From Engelhardtia mirabilis (lineage in GTDB: Bacteria; Planctomycetota; UBA1135; GCA-002686595), in the NCBI RefSeq assembly GCF_007748095.1, contig NZ_CP036287.1:5580001-5644000 (forward strand): DNA of 64,000 nucleotides, read 5' to 3'. The notes beneath the pieces were generated by a model. It saw only the letters and a program-made list of their open reading frames with translations. It was not told where the DNA came from and did no database searches. The position numbers and the translations under genes were made by a program. Below, one piece after another: positions 54,335 through 63,965 of the stretch (positions within the stretch are counted from its first letter, which is position 1; every line of letters starts with the position of its first letter).

Positions 54335-54925
54335 TCAGCCCCGCTCGGTGGAAGCAGCAGGTCCGGCAGCCGGACCGGCGGCAGAGGCCCACATGGCCGT
54401 CGGGGCCTCGAGCCCCGCTACGAAGTCCGGGCCGACCATCGCGTCCAAGAACTGCGTCATCCAGCGACCCACCGGGTTCATCCCCGACTCGCCGCCGCAG
54501 GACCAGGCGACCTCGGTTCCGTCCTCGACTGCGACCAGGTCGAAGCCTCCGGTGGAGTGGTACGCGCCGTGGTCGACGGCCATGCCGTCGCGGGCGGTCG
54601 CGACGGCGGTGAGCGAGGTGAACTCGGGCTCGCCCTGACCGTGCACCTCGCCTTCCCAGACCATGCGATGACCGACGGTGCGGGGAGCGCCCTCGAACTC
54701 CCACGCACCCTCGGGATCCGCCGCCGTCGACCAGGCCGTCCACTCCGGCCAGGAGTGCAGGTCGGAGGTCGTGGCGGAGAGGGCCACGGGGGCGGCGGGC
54801 ACGACCGCGGTGCGCTCGACGTGGTAGTCGTCGGGCAACAGGTAGGAACCACCGACCAGCAAGAGGACGAGGAGGACGAGGCCGAACGGGAGCTTCCAGA
54901 ACACGGAGCGAGTTCTCTCTCGCAC
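54335..54925 (-). CDS. SRPBCC-family protein with N-terminal membrane segment
   Basis: 196 residues from GTG 54925. One hydrophobic span (FGLVLLVLLLVGGSYLL) precedes a START-like SRPBCC domain: TAVVPAAPVALSATTSDLHSWPEWTAW, then DPEGAWEFEGAPRTVGHRMVWEGE, and FDLVAVEDGTEVAWSCGG, and a C-terminal helix. This fold binds hydrophobic ligands. The C-terminal tail is Ala/Gly-rich. The role is unknown. It is divergent from the M48 protease gene with 185 bp between the starts, which must contain both promoters. Confidence 0.78.
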   Translation of the reverse strand: MRERTRSVFWKLPFGLVLLVLLLVGGSYLLPDDYHVERTAVVPAAPVALSATTSDLHSWPEWTAWSTAADPEGAWEFEGAPRTVGHRMVWEGEVHGQGEPEFTSLTAVATARDGMAVDHGAYHSTGGFDLVAVEDGTEVAWSCGGESGMNPVGRWMTQFLDAMVGPDFVAGLEAPTAMWASAAGPAAGPAASTERG

Positions 54926-55110
54926 GCGGAAGTCGCGGCCCGAGGGCCAGCGGCATGTCCGCGACGAATTCGCGAGCGGACGGTTGCGGCGACGGAGCTC
55001 GCCAGCGCCGACGTGAACGCGAGCAGTCGTGGCGGTGGAGGTGGCCGAGGCATGCGCCGGGGGGCGCTGGTTTGCGACCACGGGCCCGCGACCCCGCGTA
55101 TCGTATTCGC

Positions 55111-57177
55111 GTGCGGATTCCGGACGGCGTGATCGACGCGGCTCGCGAGCACCTCGCCAGTTGGCTGCCCTGGGCCGGACCCGCCGCCGCCCTGGCCCTG
55201 GCGACGATCGTGCCCCTCGTGCTGCTCCCGCCGATCCTGTGGCCCGCGGCCCGCGCGGCGCGGCGCGCCGCTGGCGCGCCCTGGCAGGAGCAGGCTCGCC
55301 GCCGCTGGCCGCTGGCGGTCTCCACGCGCCTGTTGGCCATGGTCGCCGCAGCCCTCCTTTGCTTCAGCGCCTGGGAGATGGGCGGCCCCCTCGCTGCGAC
55401 CGGCTCGCGCACGACGGCGGGCCTGGGCTTCCTCGTCGCCCTGATCGCCAGCATCGCGGCGATTCGTCTGGTGACGGCACGCCTCCCCGGGACGCCGATG
55501 GCGGGACCCGATTGGCTGCGGGGCCACGTCGCCCTGTGGTGCCTGATGATGGGCCACGTGCTGATCATGGCCGCGATGGCCCTGGTGATGCCCCTGCACT
55601 TCGGCCTCGGCGTGGCCCTGGTCCTCGCCGGCGGCGCCCTGGCGACGACCTGGTGGCTGCGCGGCGGCATCCTCGTCTTGCCGCGTCTGATGGGAGCGCT
55701 GCGGCCGGCCGACGCAAAGCTCGCCGCGCAGGTCGAGCGGGCCGCGCGAGAGCAAGGCGTCCGAGGCATCATGGTCTTCGAGCTGCGCGCGCCGATCGCC
55801 AACGCCTTCGTCGTACCGGCGCCGCGGGCGTTGGTCGTGACCGGTGCCCTGCGCGAGGTCCTCGACGCCCCTCAGCTCGGCGCCATCCTGGCCCACGAGG
55901 TCGCGCACCTGGGCGAGAGCCGCCGGCGCATCGCGCTCTTCTCCAGCCGCGTGTACGCCGTCCTGCCGCTGCCCCTGGCCTTGCCCCTGGGGGTGCAGTT
56001 CGGCGTCTGGTACTCGTTCTACGCGTTCGTTCCGACGCTGGTGCTGTTGATGGCCACGCGCCGGCTCCTGCGCAGCTTCGAGGAACACGCCGACCGACAC
56101 GGCGCCCGGGCGCAAGCGGGCGAGGGCACCTACGCCCATGCGCTCGAGGCGCTCCACCGCGCGAATTTGCTGCCGGCCGTGATCGGCGACCGCCGTCGCC
56201 CCCACCCGGACCTCTACGACCGCATGGTCGCCGCGGGAGTGCAGCCACAGTTCGAGCGCCCCCTGCCGCCCTCGAAGTGGATGACCCGGGGCACGCTCAG
56301 CGTTGGCATCGCCCTGTTCGGAGCCGCGGTCATCGCGACCACGGCTGGCGCTGACTTCGCTGCGCGGGCCGCCCAGGCCGGGGCCTTCGACCCGACCTGG
56401 GCCCTGGCCCTGGGCGGTGGCGACCCGCGGGTCGCCGGACTGCTGGCCGAGCAGTTCGAAGCTGCCGGAAGGCACGACGCCGCGTCCGACCTGGGCCGCT
56501 ACGTGGCCTGGGCGTCGCCCGACGAACCGTGGGCGGCCCTGTCATGGGCCTGCCTCGACGCGCCGAGCGAGCGTGAGGTCGCTCGCTTGGCCGCGGCGAT
56601 CGAGGGACACTTGCGGCGGCAATCGCGGCAGGGCTGCTGGCAGGAGGCTGCTCTGGCAGAGCTGTGGCTCCTGGCCGGGGACTACGCGCGCGCGAGCGCG
56701 GCCCGCGATCGAGCGCTCGCGCTGACGGACCGGGCGGATCCGGACTTCGCCTGGATGGCGGCGATCCTCGGGCGGCTCGCCGACGGCCTCGGGGAGCCCG
56801 ACCGCGCTCGCGAGTTGCTCGCGACGGGCCTCGCGCGCCGCGCGGCCGGCGCAGAGGCCGACGACCCGCGGCTGGCACTGGAGCTGGCCGACCTGGCCCG
56901 GCGAGTGGGCGACGCGGACCAGGCCGAGGCGTTGGAGCGCGTCGTCGAGCGCGAGGGAGCGCTGCAAGACCGTCGCGGCGAGCTCGAGCGCCTGCGGCGG
57001 GAGCTCGCCGGGCGCCGGTTGGGACGAATGATCGCGGCACCGTACGTCCCAGTACGTCCCAGTACGTCCCAGTACGTCCCAGTACGTCCCAGTACGTCCC
57101 ACCGTACGTCCCACCGTACGTCCCACACCGCGCAGCTCAGGCCACGACTGGAACCCGCCGCCTGGCGCCGCGGCTGA
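55111..57177 (+). CDS. M48-type membrane metalloprotease with TPR-like C-terminus
   Basis: 688 residues from GTG 55111. Several N-terminal membrane spans (to about residue 200) are followed by the M48 domain with zinc motif His262-Glu263-x2-His266 in LAHEVAHLGES and a third ligand Glu324 in SFEEHADRHGA, both intact. Residues about 430-620 are helical repeats of TPR type. M48 proteins (HtpX, BepA/Loi-like) handle quality control at the membrane. The last 45 residues are built from a 10-bp DNA repeat (PYVPVRPSTSQYVPVRPSTS) and overlap the end of the convergent RND gene by 41 bp, so the natural C-terminus may be shorter. Confidence 0.82.
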   Translation: MRIPDGVIDAAREHLASWLPWAGPAAALALATIVPLVLLPPILWPAARAARRAAGAPWQEQARRRWPLAVSTRLLAMVAAALLCFSAWEMGGPLAATGSRTTAGLGFLVALIASIAAIRLVTARLPGTPMAGPDWLRGHVALWCLMMGHVLIMAAMALVMPLHFGLGVALVLAGGALATTWWLRGGILVLPRLMGALRPADAKLAAQVERAAREQGVRGIMVFELRAPIANAFVVPAPRALVVTGALREVLDAPQLGAILAHEVAHLGESRRRIALFSSRVYAVLPLPLALPLGVQFGVWYSFYAFVPTLVLLMATRRLLRSFEEHADRHGARAQAGEGTYAHALEALHRANLLPAVIGDRRRPHPDLYDRMVAAGVQPQFERPLPPSKWMTRGTLSVGIALFGAAVIATTAGADFAARAAQAGAFDPTWALALGGGDPRVAGLLAEQFEAAGRHDAASDLGRYVAWASPDEPWAALSWACLDAPSEREVARLAAAIEGHLRRQSRQGCWQEAALAELWLLAGDYARASAARDRALALTDRADPDFAWMAAILGRLADGLGEPDRARELLATGLARRAAGAEADDPRLALELADLARRVGDADQAEALERVVEREGALQDRRGELERLRRELAGRRLGRMIAAPYVPVRPSTSQYVPVRPSTSHRTSHRTSHTAQLRPRLEPAAWRRG
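57042..57125. repeat. 10-bp tandem repeat (GTACGTCCCA) with 12-bp variants
   Basis: Six GTACGTCCCA units in direct tandem from 57042 to 57101, then two more separated by an added CC (57104-57113, 57116-57125). The 10-bp period is not a multiple of three, so the protease frame is read through all three phases of the unit. Confidence 0.93.
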
Positions 57178-60100
57178 AGATCCCCGTCAGGTCGTGCCCG
57201 AGCGAAAGGATCACCGGCACCAGGAACAGGGTGAACAGCGTCGACACCACCAGCCCCCCCACCAGGATCGACGCCAGGCCCTGGTACAGCTCCGCCCCCG
57301 CGCCACCGCCCAGGGCCAGGGGCACCATGCCGGTGACCGTGGTGATCACGCTCATCAGGATCGGCCGCAGGCGCGATTGAGCCGATAGGGACAACGCCCG
57401 GCGCTTGTCGATGCCGTCCAGCTCGAAGTTGTTCGCCTGGTGCACGATCAGGATCGCGTTGTTCACCACCAGGCCCGCGAGGATCACGAAGCCGAGCATC
57501 GACAGCACGTCGAACTGGGTCTCGCCGCCCGTCAGCGCGATCGCGGCCACGATCCCCACGATGCCGCCCGACAGGGCCAGGGGCACCGTGACCAGGATCA
57601 CGCCGGGCAAGAGCCAGCTGCGGAACAGCGAGACCAGGAGCAGGTAGATGATCAGCACCGACAGGCCGAAGCCCGCGCTGAGCGACGAGAGGGTCTGCTG
57701 CAGCTTGTCCGCCGAGCCGCCGACGCCCAGGGAGTAGGCCGAGCCGAGCTCCTTGTTGAAGACCGGGAAGACGTCGTTCTCGAGGGACTCGATGGCCGTC
57801 TCCAGGGCGGCGTCGGGGGCCAGGTTGACGGTCAGCAGGACCGAGCGTTGGCGCTCGAGGCGACGGATGCTCTGGGGTCCGGTCGTGCGCGTGACGCTCG
57901 CGACCTCGCCCAGGGTCACCAGTCGACCGGCGTCGGTGTAGAAACGCAGGCGTTCGAGCTCCTCGGCGTTGGACACGGCCGTCTGGGCCGCGACCAGGTT
58001 GACCTCGACTTCACGGCCGCCCTCGATCAAGCGCGTGATGCGCCGGCCGGCCACGACCGTCTCGATCACGCGGCCGATCTCGGACACGTCAAGGCCCAGG
58101 TCCTTGGCCTTGCGCTCGTCGATCTCGACCACCAGTTCGGGCTTGCCGGTGATCAGCGAGCTACGCACCGGGGGTTGCACGCCGTCGAGGGCGCCGATGG
58201 CCCCTTGCAGCCGCGCGGAGGCGTCCTCGAGCACGGCGATGTCGGGCCCCGAGAGCTCCACCTCGAACTGCTTGCCCGGGTCGCGGAACAGCGTCGAGCG
58301 GATCGGCACCACGAAGTTGAAGCCCGGCAGGGAGAAGGCCGGACCGAACATGCGCCGGTGGAAGTCCGCGAGCTGGGGTCCGGTGCCGTACTGGTCCTTC
58401 AGCACCACGCCCCCGCCGTTGAAGCGCGAGGCGATCACCGCGAACATCCGCGCAGACTCCGGCTGCGCCATCAGGAACTGCTCGAAGGGCACGAAGTTGT
58501 CGCGCACCGCCTCGGGCCGCGTGCCGGGGATCGGCTCGGCGAAGAACATCACCAGGTTGCGGTTGCCACCGGGCAGGTACTCCGCCGGCGGGGTGAAGGC
58601 GAAGGCGAGCAGCGAGATCGAACCCAGGATCAGGGTCACGCCGAGCTTGAAGGCCGGGCCACCGAAGCGGTTCTGGGTCAGGCGGTCGAGGAAGCCGCCG
58701 TAGAGCCGGCCGACCAGCCCCAAGGACGCTGACTCGTCGTGCTCGTCCACCGACTGGGTCGCCTCGGCATCGTCCGCGCGACCGCCCTGGGGCATGATCA
58801 GAGCCGCGAGCACCGGCACCACCGTCAACGACACCACCAGGGACAGCACCACCGCCGCCGCGATCGCCAGGGCCATGTCGCCGAAGATCTGGCTGGCCTC
58901 GTCGCGCTGGATCAGGATCGGCACGAAGACCGCGACGGTGGTCAGGGTCGACGCCAGCACGCCGCCCCACACCTCGCGCCCACCGTCGATCGCCGCGCGC
59001 ACGCGGCCCTTGCCCATCTCTAGGTGCCGGAAGATGTTCTCGAGCACCACGATCGCGTTGTCGACGACCATGCCGCTGGCGAAGGCGATGCCGGCCAGGC
59101 TGATCACGTTGAGCGTCTTGCCCGCCGCCAGCAGCACCAGGAACACGGCCGCCAGGGAGATCGGGATCGACAGGGCCACGATCAGGATCGAGCGCGGGCT
59201 GCGCAGGAACATCAACAGCACCGAGACCGCGAGCACCGAACCCAGGATCAGGTTGTCGGTGACGAAGGCCAGGGCCGCGTCGATGTAGGTGATCTCGCTG
59301 TAGACCGTCGCCAGGTGCAGGTCCACGTCCTGCTGGCGGAAGCGCTCGTTCAGCTCCGCGCGCGCTGCCTCGACCTGGCGCACGGTGTCGACCACGTTGG
59401 CGCCCGTCTGGCGCCCGACGCCGATGGCGATGCCCGGCTTGCCGTCGATCTTGACGAAGCTCGTGCGCTCCTCGTAGGTGTCGCGGATCTCCGCGATCTC
59501 GCCCATGCGGACCGAACCGGTCTCGGTGCGCGCGACGATCAGGTCGCCGAGCTCCGAGGCCCGGGCGGCGCGGCCGATGGTGCGCACGACCCACTGGCGC
59601 CCCTCGGTCTCGACCGTGCCCCCGCGCACGTTCAAGTTGCCGGCGGTGAGGGCGTTCGCGACCTGGGCCACGGTCAGACCCCGCGCGACCAGCAGCTCCG
59701 GGTCGATCCGCACCTGGATCTCGCGCTCCGCGCCGCCGGCGATCAACAGGTCGGAGACCCCGGTGACCCGCTCCAGGCGCGACTCCACGTCCTGTTCGAC
59801 GATGCGCTGGATGAACTCCGGGTCGTAGGCCGACTCGCAGGCCAGCCACATCATGCGCTCGTTGTCGTTGGCGCTGGCGATCTGGACCACGGGCTCGTCG
59901 GCCTGCTCGGGCAGGCGCGGAACCTGGCTGAGCTTGTTGATCACGTCGACCACCGCGAGCTGGGTGTCGGTCGTGAGCGAGAACTCGAGCGTGATCGTCG
60001 ACAGGCCGTCGGCCGAGGTGCTGGCCAGCTCGGTCAGTCCCTCGACGTTCTGCAGCACCTCCTCGAGCTCGCGCGTGACCTCCTCCTCGACCTCCAGGGC

Positions 60101-60265
60101 GCTCGCGCCGCGGTAGGTCGTGGTCACGTTGATGCGCGGCTCCTCGACGGTCGGCTTGAGCTGGATCGGGATGCGCGTCAGCGCCAGGGCGCTGAAGATC
60201 AAGAGCAAGAGGACGGCGACCGCGACGGTGTAGGGCCGCCGGACCGAGGCTTCGACCGGGTTCAA
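57137..60265 (-). CDS. HAE1-type RND efflux permease
   Basis: 1042 residues, normal for the hydrophobe/amphiphile-efflux (AcrB-like) family: an N-terminal span, porter stretch RVPRLPEQADEPVVQIASAND, helix-4 proton relay SGMVVDNAIVVLEN with the conserved Asp, and the usual duplicated halves. TTG 60265 overlaps the adaptor stop (TTGA), giving MNPVEASVRRPYTVAV as the start. No outer-membrane factor is adjacent, so it may use CusC or a distant TolC. It is convergent with the M48 protease gene. Exports lipophilic compounds or metabolites; substrate unknown. Confidence 0.92.
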   Translation of the reverse strand: MNPVEASVRRPYTVAVAVLLLLIFSALALTRIPIQLKPTVEEPRINVTTTYRGASALEVEEEVTRELEEVLQNVEGLTELASTSADGLSTITLEFSLTTDTQLAVVDVINKLSQVPRLPEQADEPVVQIASANDNERMMWLACESAYDPEFIQRIVEQDVESRLERVTGVSDLLIAGGAEREIQVRIDPELLVARGLTVAQVANALTAGNLNVRGGTVETEGRQWVVRTIGRAARASELGDLIVARTETGSVRMGEIAEIRDTYEERTSFVKIDGKPGIAIGVGRQTGANVVDTVRQVEAARAELNERFRQQDVDLHLATVYSEITYIDAALAFVTDNLILGSVLAVSVLLMFLRSPRSILIVALSIPISLAAVFLVLLAAGKTLNVISLAGIAFASGMVVDNAIVVLENIFRHLEMGKGRVRAAIDGGREVWGGVLASTLTTVAVFVPILIQRDEASQIFGDMALAIAAAVVLSLVVSLTVVPVLAALIMPQGGRADDAEATQSVDEHDESASLGLVGRLYGGFLDRLTQNRFGGPAFKLGVTLILGSISLLAFAFTPPAEYLPGGNRNLVMFFAEPIPGTRPEAVRDNFVPFEQFLMAQPESARMFAVIASRFNGGGVVLKDQYGTGPQLADFHRRMFGPAFSLPGFNFVVPIRSTLFRDPGKQFEVELSGPDIAVLEDASARLQGAIGALDGVQPPVRSSLITGKPELVVEIDERKAKDLGLDVSEIGRVIETVVAGRRITRLIEGGREVEVNLVAAQTAVSNAEELERLRFYTDAGRLVTLGEVASVTRTTGPQSIRRLERQRSVLLTVNLAPDAALETAIESLENDVFPVFNKELGSAYSLGVGGSADKLQQTLSSLSAGFGLSVLIIYLLLVSLFRSWLLPGVILVTVPLALSGGIVGIVAAIALTGGETQFDVLSMLGFVILAGLVVNNAILIVHQANNFELDGIDKRRALSLSAQSRLRPILMSVITTVTGMVPLALGGGAGAELYQGLASILVGGLVVSTLFTLFLVPVILSLGHDLTGIFSRGARRRVPVVA

Positions 60266-61659
60266 CGCTCGCTCCCGTCGGCTTCGACGGCGGGCGCGTC
60301 ATTGGGCGCGTCAGCCGACGCCGCAGCGGGCGCACCGCCCGAGGGCATCAGGGAGACCCCGGGGAAGGCCCGGTCGACACCGGTCAGCACCGCGTCCATG
60401 CCCGGCTCCAGGGGCGGACCCAGGGAGACCACGGCGCTCTCGCCTCCGGATGAGCCCAGTCGGCGGATCGGAATCCAGGTGGCGCGCAGCCAGGGCGTCG
60501 GCGGACCCGTGGGCGGCCCACTGGGCGGCTCCGCGCCGGGGATCGGCTCGGCGATGACGAGGATCTCGCCGCCGTCCACGAGCCGGATGGAGTCGTCGGG
60601 GACCAGCAGCTCGTCCTCGATCGGCGTCAGGTCGACCCGCGCGCGGGCGAACTGCCCCGGGCGCAGGCGGTCGAAGCCCTCGTCCCCGCGGGACAGTCGC
60701 ACGAGGGCGCGGAAGTTGCGGCTGCGCTCGTCGGCCACCGGGATGACCACGTCGATCCGGGCCCCGATCGGCTCGGCGCGCAGGCCGTCGACCTGCAGGC
60801 TGACCGCGGCACCGCTCGACAGTTGACCCGCCAGCCCGGCGGGCAGCTCCAGGGCGACCTCCAGGTTGTCCAGGTCGATCAGGTCGAACACCGCCGCGCC
60901 GGTGGTGGCGAACTCCCCCTCGTCGAGCAGCCGCTCGACGACGGAGCCGGCCCAGGGCGCGAACAGCCGCGTCTCGTCGAGCTTGCGCTGGGCCAGGGCC
61001 ACGCCGGCCTCGGCCACGCCGACCTGGGCCCGCGCGATGACCAGGTCTTCCTCGCGGGTGCCGGCCTCGGCCTCGGCCAGGGCCTGCTCGGCGGCGGCCA
61101 GGGCCCCGGCGGCGGCGTCGCGGCCGGCGACGTAGGTGTCCAGCGACGCGGCCGAGACGACCCGGCTCTGCAGCAGCTCGGACCCCCGCTCCACGTTGAG
61201 CTCCGCCAACTTCAGATCAGCCTGGGCGCTGGTGACGTCGGCTCGCAGGCGTTCGATCACCTCGCGCCGCGTGCCTGCCTCGGCCTTGGACAGTTGCGCG
61301 CGGGCGAGCAGCAGGTCGGCCTGGGCCGATTCGAGGGCCAAACGCTCGGAGGTGTCGTCCAGCCGCGCCAGCTCTTGCCCCGCCTCGACCCGATCGCCAT
61401 CGCGAACCTGAACACTGGCGAGCCAGCCGGCCACGTCGAAGGCCAGGCGCGAGCGGCGCGCCGCGCGCACCGTCCCGGCCAGCTCGACCGAGGGCTCCAG
61501 GGTCCCCCGGCGGATCTCCGCGACGGTCACCGGCAGGACGAAGGACGGCGAACCGCCGCCCTCGGGAGCGGGCTCCGGTGCACGGCGCAACCAGTAGTAG
61601 GCGAAGGCCGAGAGGGCCAGGCCGAGGGCCAGGGTCAGGAATCCGTTGAGACGTTGCAT
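60262..61659 (-). CDS. RND periplasmic adaptor (membrane fusion protein)
   Basis: 465 residues. A single N-terminal span (FLTLALGLALSAFAYYWL) anchors it. A barrel-sandwich hybrid and long coiled-coil hairpin follow (about residues 65-215, e.g. ESAQADLLLARAQLSKAEAGTRREVIERLRADV), with a beta-barrel domain after about 240. The C-terminal 70 residues include a Pro/Gly-rich insertion. No heavy-metal-binding domain is present, unlike cusB. It pairs with the HAE1-type permease, whose start overlaps this gene's stop by 4 bp. Start ATG 61659 is set by the membrane anchor. Confidence 0.9.
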   Translation of the reverse strand: MQRLNGFLTLALGLALSAFAYYWLRRAPEPAPEGGGSPSFVLPVTVAEIRRGTLEPSVELAGTVRAARRSRLAFDVAGWLASVQVRDGDRVEAGQELARLDDTSERLALESAQADLLLARAQLSKAEAGTRREVIERLRADVTSAQADLKLAELNVERGSELLQSRVVSAASLDTYVAGRDAAAGALAAAEQALAEAEAGTREEDLVIARAQVGVAEAGVALAQRKLDETRLFAPWAGSVVERLLDEGEFATTGAAVFDLIDLDNLEVALELPAGLAGQLSSGAAVSLQVDGLRAEPIGARIDVVIPVADERSRNFRALVRLSRGDEGFDRLRPGQFARARVDLTPIEDELLVPDDSIRLVDGGEILVIAEPIPGAEPPSGPPTGPPTPWLRATWIPIRRLGSSGGESAVVSLGPPLEPGMDAVLTGVDRAFPGVSLMPSGGAPAAASADAPNDAPAVEADGSER

Positions 61660-61838
61660 GGGTCGGGGCGCTGTTCGGTGCGGGGCCCCACGTTCTAGGA
61701 CCCGGGGCGGCATGTGACGAGTGCGCAGCGCCAGATCAATGGCGCTGCAGCGGGGGAGCGATCGGATCGGAGAGTTGGACTGGCCTCGATGCATCCGGGC
61801 GCGGGCGGGCCCGCCCCCACCCGCGCGCGCCCACGCCC

Positions 61839-62228
61839 TCAGCGCCCGCGCCTGGCGATCACCTCGGCCAGGGTCGCGCTGAGCTCCTCGAGCCGGAAGG
61901 GCTTGCCCACCACCGCGGTCGGCCCGGTGAAGCTCCCGTCGCCCGTCATCAGCTCCCCGCTGATCAGGAGGGCCGGAAGGTCGGGGACCGTCAGCCGAAA
62001 GGTGTCGATCAGATCGATCCCGTTGGAGCCGGGCAGGTTCTTGTCGACGATCACCGCCGCCAGGCGGGACGAGAGGAGCTTGAAGCGCTCGAGCGCCTCG
62101 GGGACAGAACTCGCGACCTCCACCTGGTAGCCCTTGCGCCCCAGGGCCATGACCGCGAGTTCGCAGATCATGGGTTCGTCGTCGACGACGAAGATCAGGC
62201 CCAGGCCGCCATCAGATTCGGCATTCAT
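61839..62228 (-). CDS. single-domain response regulator (receiver only)
   Basis: 129 residues, one CheY-like receiver domain: VVDDEP with the acidic pocket, a phospho-acceptor Asp in VIVDKNLPG and the conserved Lys in VGKPFRLEEL. No output domain. Start ATG 62228 is preceded, at ideal spacing, by a strong ribosome-binding sequence GGAGGAG (62235-62241), one of the few clear Shine-Dalgarno sequences in the window; it decides the start over in-frame codons further upstream. It probably receives phosphate from a kinase elsewhere, perhaps the hybrid kinase. It sits alone between the RND adaptor and the SGNH-like gene, all on the minus strand. Confidence 0.9.
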   Translation of the reverse strand: MNAESDGGLGLIFVVDDEPMICELAVMALGRKGYQVEVASSVPEALERFKLLSSRLAAVIVDKNLPGSNGIDLIDTFRLTVPDLPALLISGELMTGDGSFTGPTAVVGKPFRLEELSATLAEVIARRGR

Positions 62229-62366
62229 CGCAATCTCCTCCAAGGACGCCGACGGCGCCTCCTTCCCGCTGGAGCACAGCATGGGTTCTCGCGTGGGCAA
62301 CTGTCCACCCGACCGACGATTCGCCGTCACCCGCGCGCCGGAGGACCGCCCCCAGGGCTGTGACGG

Positions 62367-63965
62367 TCACTCGAATCGGACCGACTCCAACCGCAGGCAG
62401 ACGGGCTCGCCCATGGCGTTCAGGTAGGCGTGGTCGTCGGATCGCAGGCGCACGCTGACGATCGCGCGCCCGTCGAGTTCGCGAGGCAGGTCGAAGCGAG
62501 CCGGCAGCGCCGCCGGATCGTCCAGGGCCAAGCGTCCGACCGAGAGCTCGTCGACGAAGACCTCCATGCGGGCCCCGATCAGGGCCGGACGCCCCAGAAC
62601 CTGACCGTCGATGACCAGTGTCTGGCCGGCCCGGCGCATGCAGAGCGACGCGTAGGGGGCCACGTTGCCGTGCTGGTCGATGCCGCCGGTCGCGGCCGCT
62701 GCGACCTCGACGCTGTCCGGCGGCACGTGGAATTCGGAGACGAAGGTCTTGCCCGCGACCCAGTGCTCGAAGGCCTCGATGTCCTCGGCCTCCCGTTCGC
62801 CGGCGGCAAAGATCTGGTCGCGCTCGAGCAGGGCACGGGCGCTCGGCTCCACGCTCCAGCCGGGCAGCAGGTCGCGCTCGTCGATCAAGGCCAAGAGACC
62901 CTGGGCCACGCGCTCGCAGCCGTGGGAGTTCCAGTGCCTGTCGTCGACCGAGTTCCAGTTCTCGGCGGCGTCGTTGAACGCGTTCGAGATCGAGGCGTAG
63001 CGCCCGCGCTCCATGTCCGCCGCCAACAACTGCTGCGCGCGCGCGGCGATCGGCCCCATCGATTGCACCAGCAGGTACCGCGCCCCGATCGCGTCCACGG
63101 CCACGACCAGCTCCCCGATCGCCTCGGCCGCGCGCCGGTAGCGCTCGCGGCTCTCCCAGTCGAGGCCCAGGTTGATGTGGTTCCAGACCGGCCGCGGAAA
63201 GGCCCCGCGCATGGCGTTGTTGCCGATACCGGTCTCGCCGCGCAGGCGCGCCTGGGGACTGAAGGCAGACATGGCGCCGGTCCCCCCCACACCCAGGCAA
63301 TCCACGAAGTCGTTCTGGACGACGAGTTGGATCACCAGATCGGGATCCATCACTGCCACCTGACGTCGCAGGTAGGCGCACTCGGCCTGGATGTTCCAAC
63401 TGCTGACGCCGAAGTGCAGCACCTCGAGCCGCGGCGTCGGACAGAAGGGACGCAGGAGCCGCTCCAGGTGCACACCGATGCGACCGTCGGCAGGGGCTCC
63501 GTAGCCGAAGACGTAGGAGTCGCCGAGCAGCACGATGCGCGTGGTCTCCGCTGGCTTGCGGATTTCGAACGGCCGCTCGCGCAGCCCCAGGCCATTGCTC
63601 GTGACGAGCGCGCCGAGGCTCTGCGCCTGGTCCAAGCCGGGCTGCAGGATGCGCCCGACCTCCGGGTCCAAGTGCGCCTCGTAGACGGCGTCGACCTGGC
63701 GCGCGAGCTGCTTCCCGACGACGGCGTGGAACTCGGGTTGGGCCAGGAAGGCCTGCACGACGTCGGTGCGCAGGCTCGGGTCCGCGACCACGGCTGCGAG
63801 CACCTCGCTCGGCGTGACTCCGATCCACTGAACGAGGGCCCTGCGCGGCACGAGGGGTCCCATGACCGCGATGGCCAGGACCAGGCCCAGGGCGCTCGCG
63901 GAGAGCCTGCGAACGATCCCGCCCAGCCGACCACCCGCGCCCCACGCCTGTCCGACCTCGGTCAT
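62367..63965 (-). CDS. SGNH-hydrolase-like protein with N-terminal membrane segment
   Basis: 532 residues from ATG 63965 (ATG 63977 would add four). One membrane span (about residues 20-42) precedes an SGNH/GDSL-type domain: VLLGDSYVFGYGAP gives the nucleophile Ser region (block I), and DDRHWNSHGCERVA holds the His and Asp-like pair of block V. The middle is helical; residues about 375-530 form a beta-rich C-terminal domain with a Gly-rich turn. SGNH proteins of this layout include polysaccharide acetyl-esterases (AlgX/J-like). A role in modifying surface polysaccharides is plausible but unproven. It begins 36 bp from the right edge of the window. Confidence 0.72.
   Translation of the reverse strand: MTEVGQAWGAGGRLGGIVRRLSASALGLVLAIAVMGPLVPRRALVQWIGVTPSEVLAAVVADPSLRTDVVQAFLAQPEFHAVVGKQLARQVDAVYEAHLDPEVGRILQPGLDQAQSLGALVTSNGLGLRERPFEIRKPAETTRIVLLGDSYVFGYGAPADGRIGVHLERLLRPFCPTPRLEVLHFGVSSWNIQAECAYLRRQVAVMDPDLVIQLVVQNDFVDCLGVGGTGAMSAFSPQARLRGETGIGNNAMRGAFPRPVWNHINLGLDWESRERYRRAAEAIGELVVAVDAIGARYLLVQSMGPIAARAQQLLAADMERGRYASISNAFNDAAENWNSVDDRHWNSHGCERVAQGLLALIDERDLLPGWSVEPSARALLERDQIFAAGEREAEDIEAFEHWVAGKTFVSEFHVPPDSVEVAAAATGGIDQHGNVAPYASLCMRRAGQTLVIDGQVLGRPALIGARMEVFVDELSVGRLALDDPAALPARFDLPRELDGRAIVSVRLRSDDHAYLNAMGEPVCLRLESVRFE

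Noticed and set aside
54955..55110. Upstream extension of the M48 protease frame to 54955
   Set aside because: The extra 52 residues are Arg-rich and unlike a membrane protein start; GTG 55111 precedes the first span and leaves room for divergent promoters.
57042..57125. Iteron-like origin of replication
   Set aside because: The repeated decamer alone is not accompanied by a Rep gene, DnaA boxes or an AT-rich stretch.
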